The position numbers and the translations under genes were made by a program. DNA of 61,338 nt from WRIS01 sp964345475 (GTDB lineage Bacteria; Actinomycetota; Coriobacteriia; Coriobacteriales; Eggerthellaceae), in NCBI GenBank assembly GCA_964345475.1, contig CAYFQW010000009.1:1-61338 (forward strand). The letters run 5' to 3'. The number at the start of each line of letters is the position of its first letter. Position 1 is the first letter of the stretch. Below are positions 1 to 9,096 of this stretch, one piece after another. The notes under the pieces were generated by a model. It saw only the letters and a list, made by a program, of their open reading frames with translations. It searched no databases and was not told where the DNA came from.

Positions 1-8
1 TTTATAAA

Positions 9-542
9 CTAGCTAACTTTGACGAGTGAGAAGATTTCCGCATCAGTCGCTTTGCTTAGCATTTCGCGCGGACCCAAATACTCAAGCTCCATGAGGAAAC
101 CCAAGCCAACGAGTTTCGCACCGCAGGCCTCAATGAGGCGAACCTGGGCAAGAGCCGTACCACCCGTAGCAACGAGATCGTCAACAATAATAACGACATC
201 GTCGGAGGTAATAGCATCGCTATGTATCTGCAGTTCGTCAGTTCCATACTCTAAGACATAAGTCTCGCTAAGAGTCTTTCGGGGAAGTTTATCAGGTTTT
301 CTCGCAGGAACGAATCCGGCTTTGAGACAATGGGCTACCGGAGCCCCAATCATAAATCCCCGAGCTTCAGCCCCCACAACCTTTGTGACACCCTGTCCTT
401 CGAAATGAGAGGCGATTGCATCGATAGTGGCCGAAAATCCCGCACTATCAGCTATAAGTGGAGTAATATCCTTAAACACAACACCTGGTTCAGGATAGTC
501 AGGCAAATCATAAATCAAGCTTTCAAAATCAAAGTCCGGCAC
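9..542 (-). CDS. apt: adenine phosphoribosyltransferase
   Basis: Purine salvage enzyme that makes AMP from adenine and PRPP in the cytoplasm. The 177-residue protein has the usual Apt length and carries the PRPP-binding loop VIIVDDLVATGGTA near residue 120. It also has the N-terminal PGVVFKDITPL and GAEARGFMIG segments diagnostic of Apt rather than Hpt or xanthine PRT. The start is GTG at 540-542, chosen because a GGAGGA ribosome site (548-553) lies five bases upstream. The stop is TAG at the very edge of the window, so downstream partners are not visible. The next gene upstream on the same strand is more than 300 bases away. Confidence 0.95.
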   Translation of the reverse strand: MPDFDFESLIYDLPDYPEPGVVFKDITPLIADSAGFSATIDAIASHFEGQGVTKVVGAEARGFMIGAPVAHCLKAGFVPARKPDKLPRKTLSETYVLEYGTDELQIHSDAITSDDVVIIVDDLVATGGTALAQVRLIEACGAKLVGLGFLMELEYLGPREMLSKATDAEIFSLVKVS

Positions 543-624
543 AGTATTCCTCCATCTTGCTCAGCATGTATGTTCCATATCTAATTACTGCGCTATGCGC
601 AGTTCAATTCAGAAGCTCAAGCTC

Positions 625-689
625 CTTTCAGCACAAACAGAATAGTACCACTACAGGGGATTCTTTCCCCCACCATGCTGAAAGTTTTT
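625..689 (+). other. nested stem-loop with T-run in the apt upstream gap
   Basis: The 330-base gap 543-872 has no credible gene. Its clearest content is a nested inverted repeat: outer 9-bp arms CTTTCAGCA (625-633) and TGCTGAAAG (676-684), inner arms GGGGA (656-660) and TCCCC (666-670), then TTTTT at 685-689 on the plus strand. A second perfect dyad, ACTGCGC-TAT-GCGCAGT, lies at 587-603. On the plus strand it looks like an intrinsic terminator although no plus-strand gene precedes it. On the minus strand it would lie in the apt leader. It could be the 3' end of a small RNA; nothing decides this from sequence alone. Confidence 0.35.
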
Positions 690-872
690 CGATAGGTGCT
701 TAGCTAATGCTGTTTGAGGCCACTGGCACATGTCTTTATGCCGGCATGGCCCAAGTCGAACGAGCGGGGTGATTACTGAACGCTTTTGACTCTCCCCCCG
801 AATACGAGACTCGCCCCAGAGCTAGCCAAGGTCATACCGCCCTCTAAAGAACTAAACCGTCCTTTGAATGAT

Positions 873-1286
873 TTAAGAATTCGACTTACGATAGCAAGTA
901 GCACTCATTAAGGCTATCAACTCGTCTTTATCGTCAGTTACACTGACAGTATAAAATCCCATAGCAGAACCCGATTTGTTTAGAGTGCACTCAGCATAGA
1001 GCCGCGTGCCTTTTGATGACGAGAGGTATTGTATGTTGTTATTGACTGAAACAGTGGGTTTCTCTCCGATATTGCAGGCAATGGCAAGGGTGAAATCTGC
1101 CAAGGTAAAAATTGCCCCGCCCATGACAGCCCCAGCAGCATTTAAATGAACGGGTTTTATGTCGAAAGCACACTTCGCGTAGCCTTTTCGCGCGTCCACG
1201 ATAAAGGCCCCGCAAGCCTCTGTAGCAAAGCAATCATTAGTAAACATTTCTTTGATTTCATCGAGTGTTGCGTTTTCAGATAACAT
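873..1286 (-). CDS. PaaI-family hotdog thioesterase
   Basis: A 137-residue single-domain hotdog-fold protein of the PaaI/YbgC type, likely an acyl-CoA or aryl-CoA thioesterase acting in the cytoplasm. The hotdog helix is seen as GAVMGGAIFTLADFTLAIA around residues 52-70, followed by the strands SVNNNIQYLSS and LYAECTLNKSG expected of the fold. The ATG start at 1284-1286 has an AGGAGA ribosome site just upstream. The substrate cannot be read from sequence. It stands alone, with the apt gap downstream and the divergent SPFH gene upstream. Confidence 0.85.
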   Translation of the reverse strand: MLSENATLDEIKEMFTNDCFATEACGAFIVDARKGYAKCAFDIKPVHLNAAGAVMGGAIFTLADFTLAIACNIGEKPTVSVNNNIQYLSSSKGTRLYAECTLNKSGSAMGFYTVSVTDDKDELIALMSATCYRKSNS

Positions 1287-1496
1287 GACTCTCCTATATT
1301 CTCCTTACGCTCGGTCACTATCATATATCTTTTTTGAAGCTCTTTAACCGCCTTTTGTCTTTGCGCAGATAGAACGAGGAAGTGTTTTTGTGGAAGTGCA
1401 GGAACCCCTATTCGTATACAATACAGATTGTTGGGTCTTCAACATCGCACAGGCTACAGCGAGCAATGTGGCCAGAAAGAATATGAGCGTACCCTT

Positions 1497-2390
1497 ATGA
1501 TTCTTGGAACTATCATACTTATCTTATTTGTGGCATTGATCTTGATGGGTCTTTTTATCGTACCCCAGCAGTCAGCTTACATAATAGAGCGTTTAGGGAA
1601 GTTCAATAAAGTTGCTGGTGCAGGCCTAAACTTTAAAATTCCCGTCATCGACCGTGTGGCAGGAAAAGTCAACCTCCGCGTCTCACAGCTTGATGTACAG
1701 CTTGAAACAAAGACTGAGGACAATGTCTTTGTGACTATCTCCGCGTCAACACAGTACAGAGTTAATCCGCAGGATATCGCCCGTTCATTTTATGAGTTGT
1801 CAAACCCTTTCCAGCAAATGCGCTCCTATATGGAAGACGCCCTTCGTTCTACAATTCCTACTATGACACTCGATACCACCTTTGCGGAAAAAGACAATAT
1901 CGCATTCCAGGTACAGCAGGCAGTTGCTGAAGAAATGAACCAGTTCGGCTTCACGGTTATCAAGACCCTCGTTACCGCTATCGACCCATCAAACGAAGTT
2001 AAACGTTCGATGGACTCTATAAACGCTGCACAAAGAGAAAAAGAGGCAACGCGTGAACGTGCTGCTGCTGAAAAAATTGCCATTGAGATGCAAGCTTCTG
2101 CTGAGGCTGAGCGTACGCGCCTCCAAGGTGAGGGTCAGGCTAACTATCGACGCGAAATCGCAAGTGGTATCGTTGACCAAATACGATCTTTACAAGAAGT
2201 CGGCATGGATATTGATGATGTAAATCAAGTGGTTCTCTTCAATCAATACCTCGATGTAATGAGGTCTTTAGCCAGTTCCGACAATGGGAAAACCATCATA
2301 TTACCTGCAGCCACACCAGGTGGCTTCTCTCAGATGCGTGATGAGATCGTGCAGGCAATGGTAGTAGGCAACGAAGCCTCGGGTTCATAA
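1497..2390 (+). CDS. SPFH/stomatin-prohibitin family membrane protein
   Basis: Membrane-anchored scaffold protein of the band 7 (SPFH) family, related to QmcA/YbbK. It has one N-terminal transmembrane segment (MILGTIILILFVALILMG), the SPFH domain (IVPQQSAYIIERLGKF onward), and a helical, Ala/Glu-rich coiled-coil region (AAQREKEATRERAAAEK), for 298 residues in all. A longer in-frame reading from TTG at 1428 adds 23 residues of no SPFH character, so ATG 1497 is preferred, although its ribosome site is weak. No NfeD partner is adjacent. It probably organises membrane microdomains or regulates membrane proteases; FtsH is in the window but not neighbouring. Confidence 0.85.
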   Translation: MILGTIILILFVALILMGLFIVPQQSAYIIERLGKFNKVAGAGLNFKIPVIDRVAGKVNLRVSQLDVQLETKTEDNVFVTISASTQYRVNPQDIARSFYELSNPFQQMRSYMEDALRSTIPTMTLDTTFAEKDNIAFQVQQAVAEEMNQFGFTVIKTLVTAIDPSNEVKRSMDSINAAQREKEATRERAAAEKIAIEMQASAEAERTRLQGEGQANYRREIASGIVDQIRSLQEVGMDIDDVNQVVLFNQYLDVMRSLASSDNGKTIILPAATPGGFSQMRDEIVQAMVVGNEASGS

Positions 2391-2426
2391 ACTCCCATCT
2401 ATTAAAATATACGGCAGCTTTCAACT

Positions 2427-2454
2427 AACGTCCCTAAGGGGGCGTTTGTTTTTT
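2427..2454 (+). terminator. rho-independent terminator after SPFH gene
   Basis: Stem AACGTCCC/GGGGCGTT (one G-T pair) with loop TAAG at 2427-2446, followed by a T-rich tail (TTGTTTTTT). It lies 37 bases after the SPFH stop codon. The following stretch up to 2640 shows no gene. Confidence 0.85.
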
Positions 2455-2640
2455 GTTTGGGCCAGCTTTCGCTTTCGCACAGCAAAGGCGTTCTATGAAG
2501 GTGCTCCACAAGGGTGTTCCATGAATGCACTGCCAAGGGCGAGAGCATATTCGTTAGCCATCCGTTAAATCCCGCTTGTATTTTTTTCAATAAAGAATAG
2601 GTTTTTGCTTCCTTAACCCCTTGCACGACGCCAGTTTTTT

Positions 2641-2707
2641 GTAGGCCTACAGCCCTATTCTTGGGCTTGAAGGCTTTACGCGCACTTTAAACGTATACGT
2701 TGCGCGT
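2641..2707 (+). promoter_or_regulatory. cluster of three dyads upstream of surface protein gene
   Basis: Three successive inverted repeats precede the surface protein: the perfect palindrome GTAGGCCTAC (2641-2650), AGCCC/GGGCT (2651-2667), and arms ACGCGCA (2678-2684) / TGCGCGT (2701-2707) flanking a second palindrome ACGTATACGT (2691-2700). The last could cover a -10-like TATACG, which would make it an operator site. The distance to the ATG at 2734 leaves a leader of about 25 bases with an AAGGGG ribosome site. Confidence 0.45.
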
Positions 2708-2733
2708 TTGACACAAGAAAAGGGGTAGCGGAT

Positions 2734-5574
2734 ATGTCACGCGTCCACAATACACGCAGAATTCAGTTCATACTAGGAGCTGTGCTCTCAATCGTCCTAA
2801 GCTTCAGTCTCTTCATATCGTTGGCTTTTACGGAATCAAGCGAAAATTCTACACTCGCCCATGCCAACGAAATCGGCGAAGCCTATATAGGCCAACATTT
2901 TGGCATTTCCCGCGAGCAGATCGTCCAATACCTCAGCTCGCATGAAAGCGATTCTTACTATCTTGGATCGCCCTATCCTACAGGTGGAGATTTTAATCGA
3001 GCCTTTAATATGCATCCAAACGGCGACCCTGGCTCTGGAGGGTACGTGGGGCTTAACTGCACAGGCTTCGTTGCCCATGTTTTTGAGAAGTGTGGAGCAG
3101 ATCTGTCTTCCGTGGTCAACCAGGGGCTGTTTGGTGGAGAGGTTAATGCCGTAAACTGGTTCAATCTTTTCACGGGTACATCCTCTCAAAACTATCGATA
3201 TTACACCTATGCGTCTGTTGACGATATGCTTGCTTCTGGAAAGGCTCAGAAGGGAGACATCATCTATTTTGACCCTGAGGACTGGTCGCAGCCCGGTGCA
3301 GATTGCCATATTGGATTTTTCTGGGGCAACACGTCTTCAGAAAACAGATTCTGGCACTCAAAATATCCCTTTAATGAGATCGGTTCCATTGCTCCAAAAA
3401 CCGCTCCCTCTATGCTCTATTTAGTGAAGCTGAGCAATGTTGGCACCATAGATTTGCAGAAAAGCTCTGCACTCCCTGAGATGACTCAAAGCAATGCTTG
3501 CTATTCTCTGGAGGGGGCTTCCTACGGGATATACCTTGATGCAGCCTGTACGCAGATCGCGGACACCTTACTAAGCGACTCCTCTGGTTACGCGAAAAGC
3601 CAAGATTTGGAAGGAGGCACGTATTACGTCAAAGAGATCGCCCCTCCTAAGGGATATCTTCTTGATGAGGAGATTTACCCTGTCAGCGTGCATGACGGGA
3701 AAACGAGCCGCGTCAACACAACAGCGGTACTTGATACACCTGGCAGCATACCTGGAGCCTTGTCTGTGGCAAAACGAGATGCAGAAACAGCCGAATTCAC
3801 CCCTCAGGGTGGTGCTTCCTTCGAAGGGGCTGAATTCACCTTCGAATACTGGGACGGGTATTACGCCGACGTCGATGCGGCACGAAACACTGGCAGCCCG
3901 ATGCGAACGTGGGTCTATGCAAGCAATGCCGAAGGGCAGATCCATCTTAATGGCCCCGCATTGTCAGGAGATGCGGCCTTTTTGGATGGGCAGGGAAATA
4001 CTGTACTCCCCTACGGAACCTACGTATATTATGAAAGCGCTGCTCCTGATGGATATCTTTTACCCTCAGACACCGAGCTCCAAGTCTTCACAACGCGTAT
4101 CGTATACAACGCAGAGCTTTCGCAGGGCGAAGCTCCGTACTGGCTTCCCTTCACACGCGTCGAGGGAGACCTCTTCCCCTCTATTGAAAACCTTGGTGAC
4201 AGCACCACTGTACAGAAGGAATTTCCCATTCGTGGCGGAGTAAAAATAGCAAAATACGATGCAGAGCTCAGTTCTCAAACAGATCGTGTACCGCTTGGAG
4301 CAGCACACTTAGACGAAGCGGTTTTCACCATAACAAATGAAAATCCTCAACCTGTGCTTGTTAACGGAACTATCTATGCGCAAGGTGAAGTAGTGGCAAG
4401 TATCACAAGTGGAGACGATGCTCTTGCTTCGACCGAAGCTAATACGCTGCCTTACGGCTCGTATGCCCTTCACGAAAGCAGGGCACCCGAGGGGTATTTG
4501 ATTGATAGCGACCCTATCTTTTTTTCCATCACTCAAAATGAAACAGTGCTCGACCTCAGCAGTCGTGACGATTCTTTTAAAAACCAGGTCATACGGGGAG
4601 ACTTCAAAGGGATTAAAATTGAAGAGGATACTCATGCGCGCATGCCCAATATTCCTTTTCTTGTCATAAGTAAAACTACAGGCGAGTCTCACCTCTTGGT
4701 GACTGACAAAAATGCTGAATTCTCAACTCACAGCTCTTGGAACCCTCACTCCCAAAACACAAATGCTAATGATGCTGCCTTAAGCATCGACGAAGAGGGG
4801 AACTATATCGTTGATGAAGATCTCCTAGACTCTGAAGCCGGGATTTGGTTCGGAGAAGCACGAGACGGAAGCGAGATGGCTCCTGTCAACGACTCTCTTG
4901 GAGCTCTGCCCTTCGATGAGTATTTCATTATCGAACTTCCCTGTAAGGCTAATGATGGCCACGAGATGATACATTTTAGCCTGACAATATATCGTGATAA
5001 TGAAACCATTGAGCTAGGGACACTCGTTAACAGCCTGAAGCCTGAAATCGAAATACGCACCTCGGCTCATGGAGAGGACGGAAAAAGTACCCTGGATAGC
5101 AGCCGGCCAGTAGTCCTCATTGATACTGTAAGCTACAAGGGGCTCGCTCCAGGCGAGGAATACCGCATAGAGGGTACTTTGATGGACAAGACAAAGGATG
5201 AACCCCTTCTTGTAGAGGGAGAAGAAGTACGGGCCGAAACTGTTTTTGTAGCTGACTCGGTTGAAGGAACAGTCGAAGTGGTGTTTGAGTTTGAGGCAGC
5301 ACATCTCGCGGGAAGCACACTCGTTGTTTTCGAAGACCTTTATAAAGACGACCGTCTCTTATGCACCCACGCTGATTTGCAAGACGAAAACCAGACGGTC
5401 TATCTTAGCCAACAGGGAAAGGGCTTTGCTCAAACAGGCCTGCAGGGCATCACCCTCCTCCTCGCACCTCTCGCTCTGGGCGCGGCGCTCTTCGGCAGCT
5501 ACACCTTGCTTCAGTACAGAAGAGATAATCAGGCCAAAAGAGCAATCAGCCAGATATACACCTATCCAAAATAG
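2734..5574 (+). CDS. SpaA/VaFE-repeat surface protein with NlpC/P60-like head
   Basis: A 946-residue secreted, wall-anchored protein. A signal peptide covers about residues 1-45. Next comes a cysteine-peptidase/amidase-like domain (about 45-230) with likely catalytic Cys109 (LNCTGFV) and His192 (CHIGFFWG), as in NlpC/P60 or CHAP folds. Several Cna_B/SpaA prealbumin-like repeats follow, with the E-box signatures YYVKEIAPPKGYLL, YYESAAPDGYLL and YALHESRAPEGYLI, whose Glu normally supports Lys-Asn isopeptide bonds. A VaFE-type repeat (IDTVSYKGLAPGEEY to VFEDLYKD) lies near the end. The C-terminus has FAQTG (898-902), a hydrophobic span and a basic tail, so it is a sortase substrate with a non-LPxTG motif. 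The class B sortase gene follows after 15 bases. Likely role: adhesin or pilin-like stalk carrying a peptidase tip. Confidence 0.85.
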   Translation: MSRVHNTRRIQFILGAVLSIVLSFSLFISLAFTESSENSTLAHANEIGEAYIGQHFGISREQIVQYLSSHESDSYYLGSPYPTGGDFNRAFNMHPNGDPGSGGYVGLNCTGFVAHVFEKCGADLSSVVNQGLFGGEVNAVNWFNLFTGTSSQNYRYYTYASVDDMLASGKAQKGDIIYFDPEDWSQPGADCHIGFFWGNTSSENRFWHSKYPFNEIGSIAPKTAPSMLYLVKLSNVGTIDLQKSSALPEMTQSNACYSLEGASYGIYLDAACTQIADTLLSDSSGYAKSQDLEGGTYYVKEIAPPKGYLLDEEIYPVSVHDGKTSRVNTTAVLDTPGSIPGALSVAKRDAETAEFTPQGGASFEGAEFTFEYWDGYYADVDAARNTGSPMRTWVYASNAEGQIHLNGPALSGDAAFLDGQGNTVLPYGTYVYYESAAPDGYLLPSDTELQVFTTRIVYNAELSQGEAPYWLPFTRVEGDLFPSIENLGDSTTVQKEFPIRGGVKIAKYDAELSSQTDRVPLGAAHLDEAVFTITNENPQPVLVNGTIYAQGEVVASITSGDDALASTEANTLPYGSYALHESRAPEGYLIDSDPIFFSITQNETVLDLSSRDDSFKNQVIRGDFKGIKIEEDTHARMPNIPFLVISKTTGESHLLVTDKNAEFSTHSSWNPHSQNTNANDAALSIDEEGNYIVDEDLLDSEAGIWFGEARDGSEMAPVNDSLGALPFDEYFIIELPCKANDGHEMIHFSLTIYRDNETIELGTLVNSLKPEIEIRTSAHGEDGKSTLDSSRPVVLIDTVSYKGLAPGEEYRIEGTLMDKTKDEPLLVEGEEVRAETVFVADSVEGTVEVVFEFEAAHLAGSTLVVFEDLYKDDRLLCTHADLQDENQTVYLSQQGKGFAQTGLQGITLLLAPLALGAALFGSYTLLQYRRDNQAKRAISQIYTYPK

Positions 5575-5589
5575 GAAGGAACCTAAGAC

Positions 5590-6345
5590 ATGGCCAGGGT
5601 AAATTGGAAGCAAAAAGGAGCATTTTTCCTTACAATCATCTTGCTCATCACCCTGGCCATTGTCCTCCTCTCCTATGCCGCTATGAGGTTCTCTGCGCAC
5701 CATACGCCCGCCTCCCCAAATGCGAGCACCCTAAAGTCGTTTTTTGCTCGTCAAGAAACGACTGAGGACGCTTCACCGCCATCGGTAGACTGGGAATATT
5801 GGCAAGATATAAATCCTGACATTATCGGATGGATCAACATCCCGAACACCCCCATCAACAGCCCTATTGTCCAGGCTCAAGCCGATAAGCCGATGTACTA
5901 CCTCACCCATGATATTTATGGGAATTACAATATTTTTGGAGCAATATATCTAGATGCGGACTGCGTGGAGAAGGGCCTTGAGTCCTTAAACTCGATCATC
6001 GCTGGACACCATATAGGCGACGACGGAAACGCTATGTTCGGACAAATCAATGCCTATCTGAATGAAGGGTATGCAGCTTCTCATCCAAAGATTTACCTAC
6101 AGACTCCTTCGTGGAAAAAAGAGCTCGAGCCGGGCTTTGTCAGCCTAAGTTTCGATTACGAGCCTTGTCTGCAAAGCAATTTTAGTAGCCTGGAAGAATA
6201 CGGGGATTGGTTCTTCAAACGCTACGTGAGCTCCAGCGTTCAATTTAAGCAAGTCGAAAATCCCCCCTCCTTACTCTACACCCTTTATACCTGCTCTCAA
6301 GGTTCTTCCGATTCACAAAGGACCGTACTATATGCCTGGGAATAG
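5590..6345 (+). CDS. srtB: class B sortase
   Basis: Membrane-bound transpeptidase that should anchor the preceding surface protein to peptidoglycan. In 251 residues there is an N-terminal transmembrane anchor (residues 10-32), then the sortase barrel with the expected triad: His140 in IIAGHH, Cys235 in LYTCSQGS and Arg244 in DSQRTV. Class B assignment rests on the WINIPNTPINSPIVQ and YYLTHDIYG blocks. The ribosome site AGGAAGG sits between the two genes. The stop codon abuts the stop of the convergent RNA methyltransferase (TAG at 6343-6345, and CTA at 6346-6348). It is the only sortase in the window and presumably recognises FAQTG. Confidence 0.9.
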   Translation: MARVNWKQKGAFFLTIILLITLAIVLLSYAAMRFSAHHTPASPNASTLKSFFARQETTEDASPPSVDWEYWQDINPDIIGWINIPNTPINSPIVQAQADKPMYYLTHDIYGNYNIFGAIYLDADCVEKGLESLNSIIAGHHIGDDGNAMFGQINAYLNEGYAASHPKIYLQTPSWKKELEPGFVSLSFDYEPCLQSNFSSLEEYGDWFFKRYVSSSVQFKQVENPPSLLYTLYTCSQGSSDSQRTVLYAWE

Positions 6346-7167
6346 CTAGCGGCGAAAATGCCAGAATACCACCGCTGAAGCTGCTGCGACATTTAGTGAG
6401 TCTATCCCGTGACCCATAGGTATCATCGCAGTGCAATCGCTGCATGCAATTGTTTTCTTGTCTAAGCCCGTGCCCTCTGTACCAAAAATGAATGCCAATT
6501 TCTCGCAGTTTTCAAACTGAGGATCATCGATGCTCAAAGCCCCCTCTTCTAGAGCAAGGGATATAACCTTGAATCCTTCGTCTTTCAGAAGGGCAATCGC
6601 ACCCTCTGGCCATTCTCGGACTTCACCCCCTATGCGTGCCCAGGGTATATGAAATACAGCCCCCATAGAAACTCGCACCGACCGACGATACCAAGGATCG
6701 CAGCAGGTGGAGTTCACTAAAACAGCGTCGATACCGAGAGCGGCGGCAGATCTAAACAAGGCTCCAACATTTGTATAGCTTGTGAAACCCTCCAGAATAG
6801 CTATGCGTCTAGCCTTAGAAACAAGCTCGGTATAAGAAGGAAGCGCAGGCCGAGAGAACACGGCTAAAACCCCGCGAGTTAATTCATATCCTGTAAGCTT
6901 TTCTATCTCGCTCCGTGGAAGGATGAAAACAGGAACCTCGGGACCGATGCGCGCTATAAGCGATTCAGATGATGCGATGCGTTTTTCTTCCATGAGCATC
7001 GACTGAATCGTACAACCTGCATCAAGGGCGGACTCTATTACGAGAAGAGACTCTGCAATGAGAATACCTTTATCGGGTTCTAGTTTTTTACGCAGCTGAG
7101 CCTCCGTCAGGCGAATATAAGGGTCAAGTCGGGAATCATTTGCGTCATTTAGATATATGCACGTCAT
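6346..7167 (-). CDS. TrmH/SpoU-family RNA 2'-O-methyltransferase
   Basis: SAM-dependent 2'-O-ribose methyltransferase of the SPOUT superfamily, acting on tRNA or rRNA. The three knot motifs are visible: NVGALFRSAAALG, FIFGTEGTGLD and IPMGHGIDSLNVAAA. An N-terminal L30e-like substrate-binding region precedes them. The start is placed at ATG 7167 (273 residues) because AGGTGA lies five bases upstream, and because the longer reading to 7284 would run through the groEL terminator. It is convergent with srtB with no intergenic bases. The exact target nucleotide cannot be told. Confidence 0.88.
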   Translation of the reverse strand: MTCIYLNDANDSRLDPYIRLTEAQLRKKLEPDKGILIAESLLVIESALDAGCTIQSMLMEEKRIASSESLIARIGPEVPVFILPRSEIEKLTGYELTRGVLAVFSRPALPSYTELVSKARRIAILEGFTSYTNVGALFRSAAALGIDAVLVNSTCCDPWYRRSVRVSMGAVFHIPWARIGGEVREWPEGAIALLKDEGFKVISLALEEGALSIDDPQFENCEKLAFIFGTEGTGLDKKTIACSDCTAMIPMGHGIDSLNVAAASAVVFWHFRR

Positions 7168-7260
7168 TCGGTCACCTAACTGCTGCATCCTTAGTCGCCA
7201 CGCTTTCGAAGTGCCTGCTTGCATACTTGCCATACACTTGAGAAGCAGATTAGAGCCTTT

Positions 7261-7303
7261 AAAAAATACACCCCGCACCGCCAAAAGGCAATACGGGGCG
7301 TAT
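7261..7303 (-). terminator. rho-independent terminator of the groES-groEL operon
   Basis: On the minus strand the arms ATACGCCCCG and CGGGGTGTAT form a long stem (7294-7303 with 7266-7275), followed by a T6 run (7261-7266). It lies about 60 bases after the groEL stop. Confidence 0.85.
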
Positions 7304-7362
7304 CGACAATCTTAGCAACGACACAGATTTTCTGCATCGACTAAGGCAGACTGGGCAATTTC

Positions 7363-8991
7363 TTACATCATACCCATTCCGCCGCCTGCACCAGCCAGTG
7401 CAGACAAGTCTGGTCCTTCAGTAGGAATCTCGTTGATGGTTGCCTCAGTGATGAGGATAAGTGCAGCAACACTTGCGGCCGACTGCAGCGCGGTACGCGT
7501 AACTTTCACAGGATCGTTAACGCCCATCTTGAGCATATCGCCATACTCGCCAGTGGCAGAGTTGAGGCCTTCGCCCTTCTTCATGCCCTTTACCTTCTCA
7601 ACAACAACGCTTCCCTCATAACCAGCATTTTGGGCAATAACACGCATAGGAGCTTCAAGTGCCTTGCGAATGATATCAACACCTACCTGCTCGTCACTAT
7701 CATCAACATCAACGTTCTCGAGGGCCGTGAGTGCGTTTACTAAAGCAACTCCACCACCTGCTACGATACCTTCCTCGACAGCTGCTCGGGTTGCCTGCAG
7801 AGCATCTTCAATGCGGCTCTTCTTCTCTTTGAGCTCTGTTTCGGTAGCAGCACCAACACGGAGGACGGCAACGCCGCCAGACAGCTTAGCCAGGCGCTCT
7901 TGCAGCTTCTCGCGGTCAAAGTCGGAATCAGTGTTCTCGATTTCACTCTTAATCTGAGATACGCGGTCATCGATATCTTTTTTATCGCCAGAACCATCAA
8001 CGATAAGTGAAGCATCTTTGGTGACCTTGACTGTTTTAGCATGCCCCATCATGTCGACGGTCGCATCTGCCATAGTCATACCGAAGTCTTTATCAATAAC
8101 CTGAGCACCTGTTACGGCAGCAATGTCCTCAAGGATACGCTTACGACGGTCACCGAAGCCTGGAGCCTTGATAGCAACACAGTTCAAGGTGCCGCGTAGC
8201 TTATTCAAAAGAATAGTGGCCAAGGCTTCGCCTTCAACATCCTCGGCGACGAGGAAGAGGGGGCGACCCGATTTCATAACTTCTTCAAGCAGGGGTACAA
8301 AATCCTGAATGCTAGAAATCTTCTGATCGGCAAGGAGGATATAAGGATCTTTAAGAACCGCCTCCATGCGCTCCATATCGGTAGCCATGTACGGTGAGAT
8401 ATATCCCCGATCGTACTGCATACCCTCTACTACTTCAATTTCAAGACCAAAGGTTTGGCTTTCTTCAACAGAAATAGCGCCTTCGTTGCCTACGACATCC
8501 ATAGCCTCGGCAATCTTCTCGCCAATTTCAGCATCGCCTGCAGATATGGTACCTACGTTAGCGATTTGCTCTTTGCCAGAGACCTCGATGGCATTGTTTT
8601 TGATTTCTTTAACAACAGCCTCAGTTGCTTTTTGGATTCCGCGGCGGATACCCAAAGCATCTGCTCCAGCCGTAACGTTGCGCATGCCCTCGCTTACAAT
8701 CATATTAGCGAGCAAGGTTGCGGTCGTAGTACCGTCACCTGCAACATCGTTAGTCTTAACAGCAACTTCGCGAACGAGCTGTGCGCCCATGTTCTCAACA
8801 GGATCTTCGAGCTCGATCTCTTTAGCGACAGTTACGCCGTCGTTGGTAATAGTAGGAGCTCCATAGCTTTTTTCCAAAGCAACATAGCGTCCCTTAGGCC
8901 CAAGCGTTACCTTGACTGAATCGCAAAGCTTCTGAACGCCTGCTGCAAGACCAGCGCGTGCATCGGCGTCGAATTTAATATCTTTTGCCAT
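7363..8991 (-). CDS. groL: chaperonin GroEL
   Basis: 60-kDa chaperonin subunit that folds proteins in the cytoplasm with GroES. The 542-residue length, the N-terminal MAKDIKFDADARAGL, the ATP-binding TLGPKGRYV and AGDGTTTATLLA, and the Gly/Met-rich tail GGGMGMM are all canonical. ATG at 8989-8991 is preceded by AGAAAGG. It is the second gene of a groES-groEL operon 105 bases downstream of groES, with its own terminator. Regulation is by the CIRCE element ahead of groES. Confidence 0.98.
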   Translation of the reverse strand: MAKDIKFDADARAGLAAGVQKLCDSVKVTLGPKGRYVALEKSYGAPTITNDGVTVAKEIELEDPVENMGAQLVREVAVKTNDVAGDGTTTATLLANMIVSEGMRNVTAGADALGIRRGIQKATEAVVKEIKNNAIEVSGKEQIANVGTISAGDAEIGEKIAEAMDVVGNEGAISVEESQTFGLEIEVVEGMQYDRGYISPYMATDMERMEAVLKDPYILLADQKISSIQDFVPLLEEVMKSGRPLFLVAEDVEGEALATILLNKLRGTLNCVAIKAPGFGDRRKRILEDIAAVTGAQVIDKDFGMTMADATVDMMGHAKTVKVTKDASLIVDGSGDKKDIDDRVSQIKSEIENTDSDFDREKLQERLAKLSGGVAVLRVGAATETELKEKKSRIEDALQATRAAVEEGIVAGGGVALVNALTALENVDVDDSDEQVGVDIIRKALEAPMRVIAQNAGYEGSVVVEKVKGMKKGEGLNSATGEYGDMLKMGVNDPVKVTRTALQSAASVAALILITEATINEIPTEGPDLSALAGAGGGMGMM

Positions 8992-9096
8992 TTTCTCATG
9001 CCTTTCTTTTGATATTGTCTACCATAGTTACTATGCACTCCTTCTGTCCAAATAGACGAAGAAGGCCCTACAAATAAGACGTACGACTCCTACAGT

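Noticed and set aside
543..872. SRP RNA, tmRNA or RNase P RNA in the apt upstream gap
   Set aside because: None of the conserved core sequences of these RNAs is present on either strand.
2402..2626. 74-residue minus-strand frame after the SPFH gene
   Set aside because: It runs through the SPFH terminator, has no ribosome site and no protein-like features.
7168..7284. Longer start for the RNA methyltransferase
   Set aside because: The extra 39 residues overlap the groEL terminator and have no ribosome site; ATG 7167 has one.
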